A stretch of 64,000 bases of DNA from Gordius sp. MW1 (GCA_964036665.1 OZ038526.1:6944001-7008000); one strand, 5' to 3'; positions 32,961 through 45,289 are shown, counted from the stretch's first letter. A program made the numbers and translations. Notes: a model not told the origin generated them from the sequence alone.

Positions 32961-34265
32961 CCATATTTAAATTTTGGTCATGGAACCCAGGAATATCAAA
33001 CTAGAGGTTCAAGGGCAAAAATAGTAGACTGTATTTACATTTCTTTACTAGGTGATTATTCTGGTTTTATTAATAGTCTGGTAAAAGTAATTGATAAAGA
33101 ATATCTAATATTGATATGTGTGGTTGATTTAATATTATAACCTTATCTCAAAATCTATTTTTTCAAAAACCTAATTGAAACTTAATCAAATGTTTAGATT
33201 AAGACTTTAAGGCCATAGGCCAAATATGATAAATCAAAACGCAAACATATTATATATATTCATTCAATATGTTTATGTTTGGTTAATATGTAATATATAG
33301 GAATCTAATAGATGCAATGAAAACTGCATTTAAAACTAGACAAAGACCTTTTATCATTATGATAAAGCATCAATATAGAGAAATAAATATCGTAACTTAA
33401 ACAAATTAAATCAAGTGTTAATTACATTTAAACCATACGGCAATAGATTTAAATACCTTTGTCACTATGATAGTACTTTCAAGGTCAGCTAAGGGGGCCC
33501 TGTCTGAGTGTTGATTATCGTGTTGCATATAATTTCCAATTTCTAAACATATAATGATTCCCCATGCTCATTGCAAGTCCATAGGAATCGCTGAAATCGT
33601 TTTCATCCACCATCTGCCTATTAACATAGTTAAATTGTTTTATAATCATAGTTAAAATCAGTTAAATTGTTCCGTTAGTTATTTTCCAAGTTTTGATCCA
33701 ATTTAAGAATATTTCCCTTTTTCGAATCATTTAAAAATGTATAAGAGAATATAAGTGGAATTCAGTTTCTTCATCAACATCATTCATCTGAACCAGATTA
33801 CAATTGGAGCATGTAATGAGCCAGCTCTATGAAGTGTGTAGAGGTATAAGTTCTCTACATTTGCTTAAGAATAGAATTTTATTGGAAAACTATATACAAA
33901 AATGAATTATGAATACTTTTAAGTAATATATTGGGTTTATATACACGGCTTGTGAGAATAATAATGAGGAATTTAAATATTTGAATGTATTCACTTTTAT
34001 GATTAGTGAGCGTGAATATTAGAATAATAATTATTAAGTTGGTATATTCAAAATAGGTTTAAATTATAATGAGTGTTGTGAAAGGTTAAGTTCTTCGGAC
34101 GATCAAGTTGCTTTATTCAAATTACCTAGAAGGTTAATATCTTTCCTATGTAAAGATATAATTCCAAGTAAGTTTATTCAAATAAGAAAGGTTAATGTAA
34201 CCAGAAGTGTGTAAATTCGCGAATGTCTTTCAACCGCTTCTGCGCAGCCGTTCGAATGATAATTT
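32960..34265. other. intronic AT-rich stretch
   Basis: Contains short chance frames only. Nothing recognised apart from the distal end of the tandem repeat on the left. Confidence 0.45.
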
Positions 34266-34329
34266 GAATTTATTGAAACAAATAATACACTCCAAAATGG
34301 TGGATTTAATGGTACACATATTACCATAT

Positions 34330-34591
34330 CAGTGGCGTAAATAAGGGGGGGGGGGAAGGGGAAAACGGGAAATTCCCCCCCCCCCCCCTTGGCAAAGATT
34401 AAAAATATTTTTTTATAGCTTCTCAACGCTGAGGAGGCTAAAAACTGACATTAGAAATACCATGTCTAAGAATAGATTAAATGGATTGGCTTTATTGACA
34501 ATTCATCGGGAGTTAGCTCCTACTCCCGATAAGTTCTTAAAATTTTTGAAATTTCCCCCCCCCCCTTGAGAAAATCCTGGCTACGCGCCTG
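34330..34591. mobile_element. CAGTGGCGTA hAT MITE with perfect 8-bp duplication
   Basis: 262 bases, ends CAGTGGCGTAAAT and CTGGCTACGCGCCTG. Flanked by TACCATAT at 34322-34329 and 34592-34599. It is inserted inside a copy of repeat R1, whose two halves resume on each side. Inner ends have G and C runs. Confidence 0.88.
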
Positions 34592-34691
34592 TACCATATG
34601 AAACATATGACATGAGCAGTCTTTGTAGTATATAAGTGCAAGTTAATTATAGAATGATTTAAAAATCCGAAAGCCTGTATTATCATTTTAC

Positions 34692-34803
34692 CGTCTCCTG
34701 TCGTATAGTACCCGGGAAATTTATCCTTTCTCGAACCGTTCTTGACAATTGTAGATCGTACGCATAATTCCGGGTCATGGCTTTTTGAAACACTTTAAAT
34801 ATC
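34692..34803 (-). pseudogene. AceCS exon J (PGIMRTIYNCQERFE), damaged
   Basis: Reads FKKP, then TGA at 34775-34777 where the family has Trp, then PGIMRTIYNCQERFEK. A small deletion of several bases then shifts the frame, and FPGYYTTGDG follows in another frame. Donor ACG/GTAAAA is intact, but no AG is present at the expected acceptor. Confidence 0.88.
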
Positions 34804-34899
34804 ACAAATTTTATAAAAAAAAACAACAAATTTTTAGGAAGTTTTAATGGATAAAATGTTAAGTAAATGTAACAATTTATCTATCCATAATCCAAAAAT

Positions 34900-35006
34900 C
34901 TTTAAAATTTAATATAACTACGGTTAAAATTGGTAAAAATTACCATTTTGCCCCTCCCTAAATCATTATTGCCCCCCTCTAAATGTAATCCTGGCTACGC
35001 ACATGC
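34900..35006. mobile_element. partial hAT MITE, right end
   Basis: TTGCCCCTCCCTAAATC ... CCTGGCTACGCACATG: right half of the CATGGGCGTA family, left half not found. Confidence 0.55.
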
Positions 35007-35115
35007 AAAATGTAATTCAAATTCGTGTTAATGATGCCCAGTAAACGCTAAACGCGATCAAAAAACTAGAAACGAATTCATTGCGAAATGCACAAGTAAT
35101 AAAAGTGTATTTTAC

Positions 35116-35195
35116 CAAATGCCCTCCTTGGAATCTTTGATTTCTTTACCCTCTTCGTCTAATATGACGGGTTGAACGCCAAAGAAGGGGAACGT
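35116..35195 (-). pseudogene. AceCS exon I (TFPFFGVQP)
   Basis: Acceptor GCCTTTAG, donor TTTG/GTAAAA. Reads TFPFFGVQPVILDEEGKE then IKDSKEGIW, with the last Trp codon split. Open. Confidence 0.9.
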
Positions 35196-35343
35196 CTAAA
35201 GGCCAATTTGTATTAAATTTTAAACGGTAAAATTCCATAACTATAAAAGGTAATATCAAAAATTTACAAGTAGATAAACACTTAAATTATGAAAAATCTC
35301 GGACTACAATGTAAAAGTAACGAATTGTTGTCATGGAACTTAC

Positions 35344-35400
35344 GGCTGAACCAGGTTTAGTAGGTATGGCTCCTCGTAGGGGTGTTAGGACATGTCCACC
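35344..35400 (-). pseudogene. AceCS exon H (GGHVLTP)
   Basis: Nineteen codons between acceptor AATCGTAG and donor GCC/GTAAGT: GGHVLTPLRGAIPTKPGSA. LRG replaces the usual LPG. Open. Confidence 0.88.
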
Positions 35401-35584
35401 CTACGATTGAATAACGCGAAAAAGAAAATAAACTTTTAATTGCTATGCCATTTATAGACTCGTTTTTATTTGTCCTGTCCAACTCAAAATTTTTTACTAA
35501 TGCCGTGCAAACTTAGCGCTTTTTAGTGGCTGTGAACTTATGCTTCTATAACAACAACGAATCATTGGAGTAGCCAGCGTTGAG

Positions 35585-35666
35585 ATTAGAAGATAATTTA
35601 TTAAATTTTAGCCATATCAATAAATTTTGGTTTAGGGGGGGGCAACCCCCCCTGGCTACGCCCATG
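35585..35666. mobile_element. partial hAT MITE, right end
   Basis: A TAGCCATATCAATAAATTTTG stretch, then G and C runs, ending CCTGGCTACGCCCATG at 35666. Confidence 0.55.
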
Positions 35667-35808
35667 TGTCTATAATATGAATATAAAATAATTTGTCAAA
35701 GCTTAAATACGGTGAACTAAAGTTAGAGAAATCTTTTCTAACTTCGCACAACCATTTATTTTTAAAGTATGCGCTTCTTTAACAAATTTAAAAAAGTCTC
35801 TCGCGTAC

Positions 35809-35941
35809 CGTTTCGGTTTGCCAAAAGGTATCCACTATGGCACATCGCTTGTTACCGACCACCTCGTAATACCAAACCCAAGCTTCTGGGTTTATGGGTT
35901 CGCCCACGGTTCCCAATATATGCAAAGATGACAAATCGTGT
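35809..35941 (-). pseudogene. AceCS exon G ([12 protein letters not shown])
   Basis: Acceptor GAACAG, donor ACG/GTACGC. Reads [51 protein letters not shown] is the conserved adenylate-binding motif. Open. Confidence 0.92.
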
Positions 35942-36862
35942 CTGTTCATTAAAAATCAAGAATTAAATATCAGAAAACGAACAACACTCAAAAGAAAGGT
36001 TAAGAATTAAAAAAAATAATTTTATCTACATCTTTTTATAGCGAAATTGTCAGGCCTAGCCATTATACAGGCAAGAACCATTTAATATTTACTTTACATT
36101 CAGGGTTCTTCTGACAATCGCTAATTTTTTATTTTAAAATAACTTATTCCTACAGGTAAATTATTTAAATTCCAGATCGAACGATGATGTTAAAATTTAA
36201 GTTTTACCATCTTGAAGCATTTCTCAATCGCTGCATATTTATAATCCATTTCATAAAAGACTTAAGCCCTAGGCATTCCAAGTCTTAAGTGTTATTTTGC
36301 TTATAAATCACATATAGGATCATTTGGTGTTTTGTTCTTTTACATTACTAGATTTAATAAAACAAAGATTTTAAAATAAATCAATGCTTACAAAAGCGGC
36401 TCGTTATTTAATAACATGGTTCAACGAGCAATAATCGGCCGGCAAATTGTTTGCAGATTTTGGGTGAGTTGTTCGTGGTAAGCAGGGATAAACTCTAAAT
36501 CAAATTTATTGAACTAAAATTTTAAGGATTATTTTGCAAGTTACTGACTTTTAAGGAACGCCAAAATCGTTATTTTTGCCAACTTCTCCTGTAAATACTT
36601 CAAAAACTTGACGTCTAGACAAAAAAAAACAAAAATACCTTTGTGTTCACCTAGAAAAATTCTACCAGAATCTGCAGACAGCTTGCCGGCCAATTTTATA
36701 ACTCCATTATTTGTTGACCAGTGTAATTGATTTTTTAAAAAAGCCACCGTATAATTAATTAAATAGAACAAGTGGCGATACTAATCAATTATATATGTGC
36801 AAATTCAAGCGAGTTTTAAAATATTTAATTTTTATGCTAAGAGAAAGTCGATAATAGCCTAC

Positions 36863-36996
36863 TTTTTAACGATTTGTGAACCGTGCTTCATGAGGGCTCT
36901 TATGGCGGTGGGCGAAGTATAAAATTTGGACACTTTATACTTTTGTATTATGCTCCAATACCTATCGGGATGGGGGTAAGTGGGTATTCCTTCGCA
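36863..36996 (-). pseudogene. AceCS exon F ([13 protein letters not shown])
   Basis: Acceptor GCTATAG, donor AAAAA/GTAGGC. Reads [20 protein letters not shown] then [19 protein letters not shown]. The Cys before EG is Phe in most relatives. Open and in phase with both neighbours. Confidence 0.9.
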
Positions 36997-37392
36997 CTAT
37001 AGCATACAAAAAAAACGAGAGAATAAAATTATTGTAATAAATCACAAGATGGATAACACTAAAATTCAGAAACTTTTAATACGAAAAAAAAGCTAGATAT
37101 ATGAAAATTTTTCATCATTACCCAGATGCTTTATATGATCCGAAATGGGCCCGCCCGATACTTATTATTTAATCTTGACCGAGCCCGAAATTTTTCTTAT
37201 TCAGGCCTGACCCGAGCCCGACATTTTGAAATGTAAGTTTATAAAAGAGTTTATCCAGAATACCACCAGCACCTTTCATTTATTGTAAAAATATTTGTGT
37301 CCTCTAAATAGCCTACTCAACAGAGGAATTATTGAAAAGCTTCTAAAAATCATTTCCCAAGATTTAGCCTCGGGCCGGGTGGGGAGCTCTAC

Positions 37393-37522
37393 ATGGGCGT
37401 AGCCAAGATTGGAATTAGAGGGGGGGGCAAAAATGATTTAGGGAAGAACAATATTTGGATTAAGAGGGAGAGGGGGCAGCCGCCCCTCCCTGTCCCCACC
37501 CCCTGGCTAGGGCCGTGCCTGC
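37393..37522. mobile_element. CATGGGCGTA hAT MITE next to AceCS exon E
   Basis: Starts ATGGGCGTAGCCAAG with G runs, ends CCTGGCTAGGGCCGTG about 30 bases from the donor of exon E. About 130 bases. Target duplication not seen. Confidence 0.6.
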
Positions 37523-37554
37523 CAAGGTGGCCCGTGATAAATGTGCGCGCTCAC

Positions 37555-37747
37555 TATGATACTGGTGGCCCCGTTGGCTAGGGGTCCGTACACGACGTAG
37601 GAATGTCCAGTTATCCAGCCAATGTCGCCGGAACAAAAGTAAACGTCGCCCGGGTGATAATCGAAAACGTATTTAAACGCCGTAGCCACGTACATCATAT
37701 AACCGGCGCAGGTGTGGAGAACACCCTTGGGGGTACCCGTAGAACCG
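37555..37747 (-). pseudogene. AceCS exon E (ATP-binding loop)
   Basis: Acceptor TTTCACAG, donor ATA/GTGAGC. With exon D it gives the AMP-binding P-loop [14 protein letters not shown], followed by [15 protein letters not shown] and [19 protein letters not shown]. All key residues are intact. Confidence 0.92.
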
Positions 37748-38145
37748 CTGTGAAATTTTAGAAAAATATGTGTTGTTGTTATAAGATTATAAAAAAGTAT
37801 TTAAATAAAGTAGCCATTTCTGAACGGCTTGGAGCCCTTCTTTATTAAAAAAAGGCAAAAATTTAGGTGGTTGATAGAAAAATAAGCTTTGAAGTTTAGA
37901 TTTGACACTATTTTTCAAAGCCCCCATTTATAAGTAACCAGTAGTGTTGTCAAAACGGCGGGGTTTCTTTTGGCCGACCTTTAGCTCAACTAAGACCAAC
38001 GCTTATTTAAATTTCGACTAAGACTAGAGCGGTCTGACTAAGAAAAAACGGACCAAAAAACCTTAGATCTCTCTCTTTATGTTTTGTGGAGGGCGCACCA
38101 CAAAACCCAGCGCATTGCTGCAACAATACAATACAATCGTAAAAC

Positions 38146-38267
38146 CTGGTGTAAAGCATGAAGATAGGATCTTCAGAATCGATCCATTCTGGCTCGAGGT
38201 AGGAATTATCATTGATCCTTTGGATTTCTTCGTGCCACCAGCAATCTATTCTATCGTTCCATACCAT
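38146..38267 (-). pseudogene. AceCS exon D (CWWHEEIQ ... EDPIFMLYT)
   Basis: Acceptor TTGTTAG, donor CAG/GTTTTA. Reads DRIDCWWHEEIQRIND, then EPEWIDSEDPIFMLYT, directly before the ATP-binding loop, whose Ser codon is split across the intron. A hAT foldback element ends about 35 bases upstream of the acceptor. Confidence 0.9.
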
Positions 38268-38294
38268 CTAACAACGCAAATTTATCATTAAAAT

Positions 38295-38694
38295 TTAATA
38301 CTGCGCTAGAGCTATAGCAAGGCGCTAACATTGATAATAATTTTTTAATTGTTTATTAGATATTATAATACATTTATTGTGCGCCACCACCCTTTCTTCT
38401 ATTTCTATATCTATTAACAATTAAAAGAAAGTATTATCAATGTTAGCGCCTTGCTATAGCTCTAGCGAATTTAAGTGTTATCGGCTAAAGCTTTAGCGCC
38501 TCAAACCTCCCATAGCTTATAGCACCTCAAACCTCCTATCTCACATAGCTTTAGCGCCTCAAACCTCCCATCTCTTATAGCTTATAGCACTTAAAGTGAC
38601 TATGTGCTAGTAGACATAGCGTATATAATAGGCTATTCCCATCAGCGGGGAGAGGCTAAACGCGCTAATGCTAAGCGTTTTCCCATCATTAGTT
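38295..38694. mobile_element. short foldback hAT derivative of the long-armed family
   Basis: About 400 bases. The right end (GCTAAGCGTTTTCCCATCATTA) and the CATAGC...TATTCCCATCAGCGGGGAG block match the left terminus of the 15491 element. Subrepeats of the CTCAAACCTCCCATAGC type occupy the right half. An inner inverted pair (GCGCTAGAGCTATAGCAAGG and its inverse) brackets a short AT-rich loop. The left terminal motif is missing, so it is truncated. Confidence 0.75.
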
Positions 38695-38734
38695 TAGGTA
38701 CAGACTAAATAGATTGTTCATGTCACACGTTTCA

Positions 38735-39120
38735 TATGGTAAAATGTGTACCATTAAATCATGCACCATTTTGAATTTAACTATCTCCCACGTCTTCTTT
38801 CTGCCATTGTTAAAGCAGAATTAATGAATTTACCTTTCTCATTAGGTAATGAATAAAAAAGGATGTTAATTAATGGAGTATATGCACATAGCACTAAATT
38901 GTTTTTAACATCACATCATCATAGTATTTTTGATTTTTATGAATTTGTAAATGATATATATTTTAAAATGCTGCATTTTTTAATTACGGTTTAAAAATAC
39001 TTCTAATTAACCAAAATTACTATAATCTAGACGTCATTCCCTTATTTGTGCACATTTCAAAATGGCGGAAAAAAGAGTACACTTATTTAAAGTTGATGAG
39101 CAGTCTATCTAGTCCATGGG
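38735..39120. repeat. dispersed repeat R1, inverted copy
   Basis: Reverse-complement relative of 27680-28075, sharing the AAAATGGTG/CACCATTTT end and the internal AT-rich order. Noncoding. Confidence 0.7.
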
Positions 39121-39947
39121 TTTAGGGAAATTCTTTACAATCAAAATTAACAAGTTTCTACGTTAAATCCTGTAATAAAAGTCAGAATTTTAAATTGTCA
39201 TACAGCTCAACACTGCTTACCGCACTCAAAAACGGGAGAATAGGGGGGTAGGCCCTAGTCAAGCAAAATTCAATAAGAAGGACGGGGTAAAATTGTCTAA
39301 ACTGTTACTTAATATTCGTGGTATAACGGGTTAGAAAAATATTTCAATTTTATAATGTACTAGCTGACCCGGCAAACGTTGTTTTGTCATATTAAAAATA
39401 TTTTAAAAAAATTAAAAAATTTAAATAAGAAAATTTAAAACTACCAATTAATGTCTATATGTTCTACTTCTATTGTTCTATTTCCGTATACAGTGCAACG
39501 CGTACGAATACTCGAAAACTACTGGACCTATTTGGCTCGAACAAATCTTAAAACATGCTCCGGAGTGTCAGGAATAAACTTTGAAATTTTGAGCCAAATC
39601 GGTCTGGTAGTTTTTAAAATTGGTGGCGGCTTATATACACCCCCCCCCCCATGTAATCTTAATCCTAGTTAGACCTATGACTGCTGAGGTATTAATTATA
39701 TCACATAGATCAAAGGTCGCACCGCTGCATATAGTTATAAAACCATGTGATAACAAAGGGGGCGTCAATTTATAAAAAGGTTTTAAAAGACTGTTGCAAA
39801 ATAGTGGATCAGTTATAAATTTACCTATAATCAAAAATTAATAATTAAATTTTTTTTAAATTTTTTTAAAGGGCATGGGCAAAGGGGCGTCAATTTATAA
39901 AATGGGTCTAAAAGAGTGTAGCAAAATAGTGGATCAGTTATAAACAT

Positions 39948-40280
39948 GGGCGTACTACGCAGGGGGGGGGCGCCCCCCCCCCTAAAATTTTTTTTTTTAT
40001 CAATATAGAAACCCTTAAAAATTAAAAAAAATTATGTTTTGCCCCCCCCCCCCCTAATTAGTCACTGCCCTTTCCTAATTAGCCACTGCCCCTCCCTAAT
40101 TAGCCACTGCCAAAATTTAGGATAGTCGAGTACTTTTTTTTTGCTCGCTGAAAAATTTTTGGTAAGGAAAATTTTTGGATGTCGAGACCTTTTTTTCGCT
40201 CGCTGAAAAATTTTTGATAGGGAAAATTTTTTTTAATTCTGCCCCCCACCCCTAATTCAAAACCTGGCTACGCCCATGGA
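39948..40280. mobile_element. CATGGGCGTA MITE nested in copy 2
   Basis: From CATGGGCGTACTACG to CTGGCTACGCCCATG. Contains three CTAATTAGCCACTGCC units and two GTCGAGACCTTTTTT units. Sits at the same relative place as the MITE of copy 1. Confidence 0.65.
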
Positions 40281-40718
40281 TATATATTTTCATTTTTCTC
40301 CTTATTTAACGTGCAAAAAATGACACAATTAGATTTTTGAATATATTTAGCCACGCAGGAGGGGACACGACCGTCCTATAATAATAATAATAGACTTAAA
40401 AAATAAGCAAAAAATGACTTTGATTTAATGTTTCAACTCGCAAAAAGTTTCCATATTCCGCAACACATGCCTACTGCATTTATCACACTACCCACACTAC
40501 ACGATAGATACGCAGCAGCACGTCATGTTTGATTGACATTCGATTTAAGGTCAAAATGAATAAAACCCAATATCTCGAAAACTGCTTGACCGATTTGGCT
40601 GGAACATATCTTAAAACACGCTCCGGAGTGTGGGGAATAAAGTGTGAAATTTCGAGCTAAATCGGTCCGGTAGTTCTCCAAAATTGGTGGCGGCATACAC
40701 ACACACACACACACACAC

Positions 40719-41441
40719 AGAGCCCTGCAAAATGAAATTTCTTCGGCCCGAGCCCGGCCCGAGCCCGACTTCTCAATTTTTATTTTGCCCGAGCCCGGCC
40801 CGAGCCCGAAAGACTTTTTTATTTTAGGCCCGAGCCCGAGCCCGACCCGATTTTCTAAATAAAATTTTTTAAAAAATATATTACCGAAATTTTTTTCACC
40901 ATAAAATGCATTACATTGTTATTACTCCTAATTTACAACTAGAATGAATTTGAAATAAAAAATCTGTTTCCACTCGTTAGAGTTTATTCAGCTAATCATT
41001 TAAAGCTAAAAATTTAACTTTATAAAATAAATTTTTAACAGTTTCAAATAAAAAACTTTTTGAAATAGTTACTTTTCTTATTTCTAAAGTTGTAACAGCT
41101 ACTATGATTCTATAAAATATAATAAGATTTGCAATTCAGGTCAGTTATATTATATTAGATAAGGGAAATAAGCTGAAGTTTAGAAGCTATATAATGTAGG
41201 CTGCGCGAAGATAATTATTAATATTGAGTTGAGTTGATTTAAATCCTATTTTATAAAAGATTAATTTGCTTTAATTCAATTCGGGCCGGGCTCGGGCCTC
41301 AGGTCGGGCCGCCGCATCAGGCCCGACCCGAGCCCGAGGCCCGATTGTTTTATACAATTCTGCCCGAGTTCGGCCCGAAAGCCCGTCGGGCCGGGCCGAA
41401 CTCGGGCCGGGCCGGGCCTCGGACGGCCCGTGCAGGGCTCT
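40719..41441. mobile_element. AGAGCCCTGCA element, copy 1 (hAT-like, non-autonomous)
   Basis: 723 bases with inverted ends AGAGCCCTGCA and TGCAGGGCTCT, set in a CA microsatellite that gives ACACACAC on both sides (so an 8-bp duplication is compatible but not proven). Both subterminal parts are GCCCGAGCCCG-rich and the centre is AT-rich and noncoding. Confidence 0.75.
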
Positions 41442-41612
41442 ACACACACAGGGTTTCTTTCAGAAAAAATGCTCCGGGGGGGTAAAAAATTTTTTAATTG
41501 CTAAACCATTTTATATAATATTTACTGATTTTTATTGGTGATATATAAATAGATACATATACGCATAATCATTAAATAAATACAAGTAATATTTTAACGG
41601 GCAAGTGTTCTT

Positions 41613-42240
41613 TTAAGAAAGTAACCGAATTCTACTTTGTTTTTTAAAGGCATACTCCTTCATCGCCATATCTAGATATTCTATAGTAGCAAGGTCAGCC
41701 CCTTCTATAGATATTCTCATATAGTGGTCTAAAGATATGTCCCCTAGCCTGTTTCTTAATTCAACCTTAATTCGGTTCATTGCGCTAAAGGACCTTTCAA
41801 TAGTCGTCGTTGTCAAAGGTATTGTCATTAGTTTGGCACCGAACCGTTTCAACTCTTCATACCCCAAATTGCATTTTTAACTAAATTTTAAAGGTGTTTT
41901 TGATCCATTCAAAGTAGCCGCAAGAAATTTGAAAGATTCTATGTCGGCATAAAGATATTCTTCGTCAATACGGTAGATTCTCGGATCTGTTGGAGCCTTT
42001 CAAAACTCTGGAAAAATGAGCATCCTGAAATAAGCTCAACTGCAGATTTATTGAACCTATTATTAATTTGAGATATAACAGTCTTAGTAAACTTTCCAGT
42101 GATTCTTTGCAGGCTTTATTTTCACTAATGTCATATTTCAGTGATACTTTTGTCATTAAGGCATAATAATTTATAAAAAAAGTTTTAGATTTTGCCCATG
42201 CTTTTAACTTTCGGAGACTGAGCAATTAGTAGAGCTGCCA
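41613..42240 (-). pseudogene. ZMYM1-like hAT transposase C-terminal fragment
   Basis: Minus strand. 42225-41965 reads an upstream part (SKTFLINYYALMTKVSLKYD ... LSLFQDAHFSRVLKG). 41867-41613 reads the dimerisation block, with TTTTIERSFSAMNRIKVELR and DHYMRISIEGADL. The two pieces are in different frames and the N-terminal two-thirds are missing. In intact proteins this C-terminal domain mediates dimer formation. Confidence 0.78.
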
Positions 42241-42410
42241 ATACACTCATCTTTATTTTTTATATATTAATAAAATAAAAACAACTTGCATAATTTTAAC
42301 TACCAGCATTTTTATCATAAGAAAAAGAAGAGAAAGTTTTCCCCAATCCAGCAGATTTACAATTTTCATCTTGACCTAAAACACGAAAATATATATAATA
42401 CTTCTATATT

Positions 42411-43810
42411 TAGAGCTGTTAAAAGTTCCTTTTAAAAAGGAACTTGTCAAGTTTCAGTTCCTTTGCCTAAAATGGAACTAGTTCCAGTTCCTAGTTCATC
42501 ATTTTAAAAGGAAACTAATTCCAGTTCAGTTCCTTTGAAGTTACTTTTTCAATTTTTTTTAAATGTACTAACATCTTTTATTAATTCATAAAACCAATAT
42601 ATTATATATTACAATTTATAAAGATTCAGGTAATAAATGTTTATTTGATTTTAACAAAATATTATTTTCAAAGTTGTCATCTAAAAGACATGTTCGCTTG
42701 TCTCCAAATAAAATTTTGCCCAAGCTAAATATTCTTTCCACAAGAGCACTTGATGGTAATGGCGTATTATATTTAATAAATAGTCTTTAATCGGGAAAAC
42801 TGTCTAAAAGACTTAAATTCCGGTTATTAGAAAGCAAAAAACGTTCAATTGATTCATTCTTTTCATCATTTTTTAATTTAAAAAATCCATTTATGATAAA
42901 CTAGGTCCAGCCTGTTGAGATTTAGGAACAGAGAAATTGATATACTCTAAAATATTTGCTTTCATGTTCGGAGCGCATTCTTTGCGAATCCAATTCCAAT
43001 CTGTTTTAAAAGCAGGATGGAGAATAGCCGCCGACAGATTTTCTTTGCTAAAAAGATCCAAAAATCTATTAATTAGCTAGACTAGACGTTATAAATAATG
43101 TAATGGCATCTTTTAATGGCTTACACCATTTCAAGGAAAGGAGCCCATAGATTCAATTTTCATCAATATTTGAGTGATTGTCGGGGTATAATATGCAAGA
43201 TACATATAGTTTTACCCTTCCAAAAACTCAATTGCCTTTGCAATTGGTTCCATGACCTTTAAAAACCATTTTAAAATAATGCTAATGTTTAAATTTAAAT
43301 AAAATTTTACATCGCAATATTCTGCAATGAAAGCACATTCATCTGATGTGAACTTTTGAAGATTCAGCTTGTCACATACACTTTGTAACCCATCAAATTG
43401 TCCCTTTATAATAGAAGTTATGTGTCTCATAGAATTATATAAGGAATTTCATCTTGTAATTACAGGACATATAAAATAACAACCAAGTTGTTTTTTAATC
43501 AACTCAGCAGCATGAGTTGTTACTAGGAATTTGATAAAAATTAAAAACCAATTAAAGGAAATGAACTTTATATAAATTACCATAAATCGAAAAATTTATT
43601 TAACAAACACTACCGTGAATAAAATACTAAACAATATTTAAATTATAAATTAATTGAAAAAATTTTAATGCAAATTGAAATTGGCAAAAGGAACTTGTAA
43701 ATAGTTCCTTTTGCGATAAATTGAGAAAAAAAGGAACTAGTTCCAGTTCTAGTAAAAAGGAACTAGTTCCAGGAACTAGTTCCTTGGAACTAGTTCCTTT
43801 AACAGCTCTA
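42411..43810 (-). mobile_element. hAT element with TAGAGCTGTTAAAGGAAC ends
   Basis: Inverted ends TAGAGCTGTTAAAAG (42411) and CTTTAACAGCTCTA (to 43810). Subterminal arrays of GGAACTAGTTCC units lie at both ends, a perfect 12-base palindrome repeated. Minus-strand transposase relics: 43212-43430 (IVKxQFDGLQ-like region) and 42675-42790, with PSSALVERIFSLGKILFGDK (dimerisation block). A deleted copy lies at 61016-61435. Confidence 0.8.
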
Positions 43811-44689
43811 AAAACCAAAATCTTGTTGCCTCTTTCAGAGTTCATGTGAATTTCACTGCTGGAAGCAAAATAATATCTGCCTTTAACTTTATATTTAAAA
43901 TATCTAATGCTTAAAAATATTTACCATAATTTCCCATAGTAAGGGATAAAACAAGAGTTTTTTTTAATTCAGTCCTATCTTTACCTATTACAAACAAACA
44001 TATTTATGTCTTAATAAACACAAATACCGATACATAATTAAAACTCGGGCCTTCGGCCCTCGTGGGAAGGAGGAGAAGGGAAGGGAAGAGGGGAAGGGAA
44101 GGGGGGACGACTCATCTGTACTTCGTATAAATGTATCATATTTGCTATGCAATTTATGGGCAAGAAAGGTGGGAAGGGGCGAGAATGCCTATAGGGGGGT
44201 ATTAAATGCCTAATGATTAATTAATTATTTACACAAATTTTCCATTATAGGCAAAATGATATAGGCAAAATGTAATATAGGCAAGGGTTAGGGTTAGATT
44301 TAGTGTTTGCATCTAGTTGCGTATTACATTAGTTTTTATTGATTATGGGTCTAACAAACATATATTATAAAACAACACAATGTTAAGAATTTGCAGAATT
44401 GTTGGGAGAAATTTTTTGTTGAATTTGAACAATTTTTAATTAAAAAAATCAAAAATTTGGCCAATGGTCACTTTTTCTCTATTGGTCAGTACCAACAGAT
44501 ACTCTATAAGTCAATGATAGCCAAAAAAACGGAAAAAAATATTTTGATGCTTACTTTGGCCAATGGTCATTTTTTTCATTGGTCAGCAGCCAGCGGACGG
44601 CTAAAAATTCTTATTATCAATGATAGTAACAAGAACAATCATAAGAGTCAAAAAAAAACTCCGGGATTCCAACCCCAAAACTAGTTAAA

Positions 44690-44930
44690 TTGCATAGCAA
44701 TTAAAAAGTAAACAACTTTTATTTATGTTATTATATAACTAGTTAAATTGCATAGCATTAAAAGTAAACAACTTTTATCTATGTTTATTATATAACAAAA
44801 ACTAGTTAAATTGCATAGCAATTAAAAGTAAACAACTTTTATTTATGTTTATTATATAACTAGTTAAATTGCATAGCATTAAAAGTAAACAACTTTTATC
44901 TATGTTTATTATATAATAGATAATTTAACA
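44690..44930 (+). repeat. ~62-bp tandem repeat, four units
   Basis: Units of AACTAGTTAAATTGCATAGC followed by AATTAAAAGTAAACAACTTT and TATTTATGTTTATTATAT. Every other unit has GCATTAAAAG in place of GCAATTAAAAG. Confidence 0.8.
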
Positions 44931-45289
44931 AATCTTATATATAACACACCGAGGGAGATAGAGATGAGGGGTGGGGCACCTCTTATGCATTAATTTAAAA
45001 AATAACACAGCGAGGGAGATAGAGATGAGGGGTGGGGCACCTCTTTCTCATGCATTAATTTAAAAAAGCGATAACCTAATATACCCAATGCAAATAGATA
45101 GGGAGGACAACGGACGGACAACGGACGGACAACGGACAACCAAAAACGAGCCCATAAATTGCATAGCAATTAAAAGTTGTTTACTTTTAATGCTATGCAA
45201 TTTAACTAATTATATAATAAACATAAATAAAAGTTGTTTACTTTTAATTGCTATGCAATTTAACTAGTTTTGGGGTTAGAATCCCGGAG

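Noticed and set aside
33480-33600. Possible extra AceCS exon on the minus strand (ends with GGCCCCCTTAGC)
   Set aside because: Its translation did not match the family, and the expected segment was found instead at 34692-34803.
35769-35966. Plus-strand 65-residue open frame
   Set aside because: It is the antisense shadow of AceCS exon G, whose minus-strand reading matches a known enzyme.
36541-36771. Minus-strand 76-residue frame between AceCS exons F and G
   Set aside because: No match to the enzyme, the phases of F and G already fit each other, and no other family is recognisable.
40700-40720. CA microsatellites here and at 11610-11630
   Set aside because: Ordinary simple repeats that belong to the end of the CTAGCTGACCCGG element; not reported separately.
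44270-44300. GGGTTAGGGTTAG, telomere-like repeats (and inverse at about 46415)
   Set aside because: Only two units, present symmetrically as part of the foldback arms; no array.
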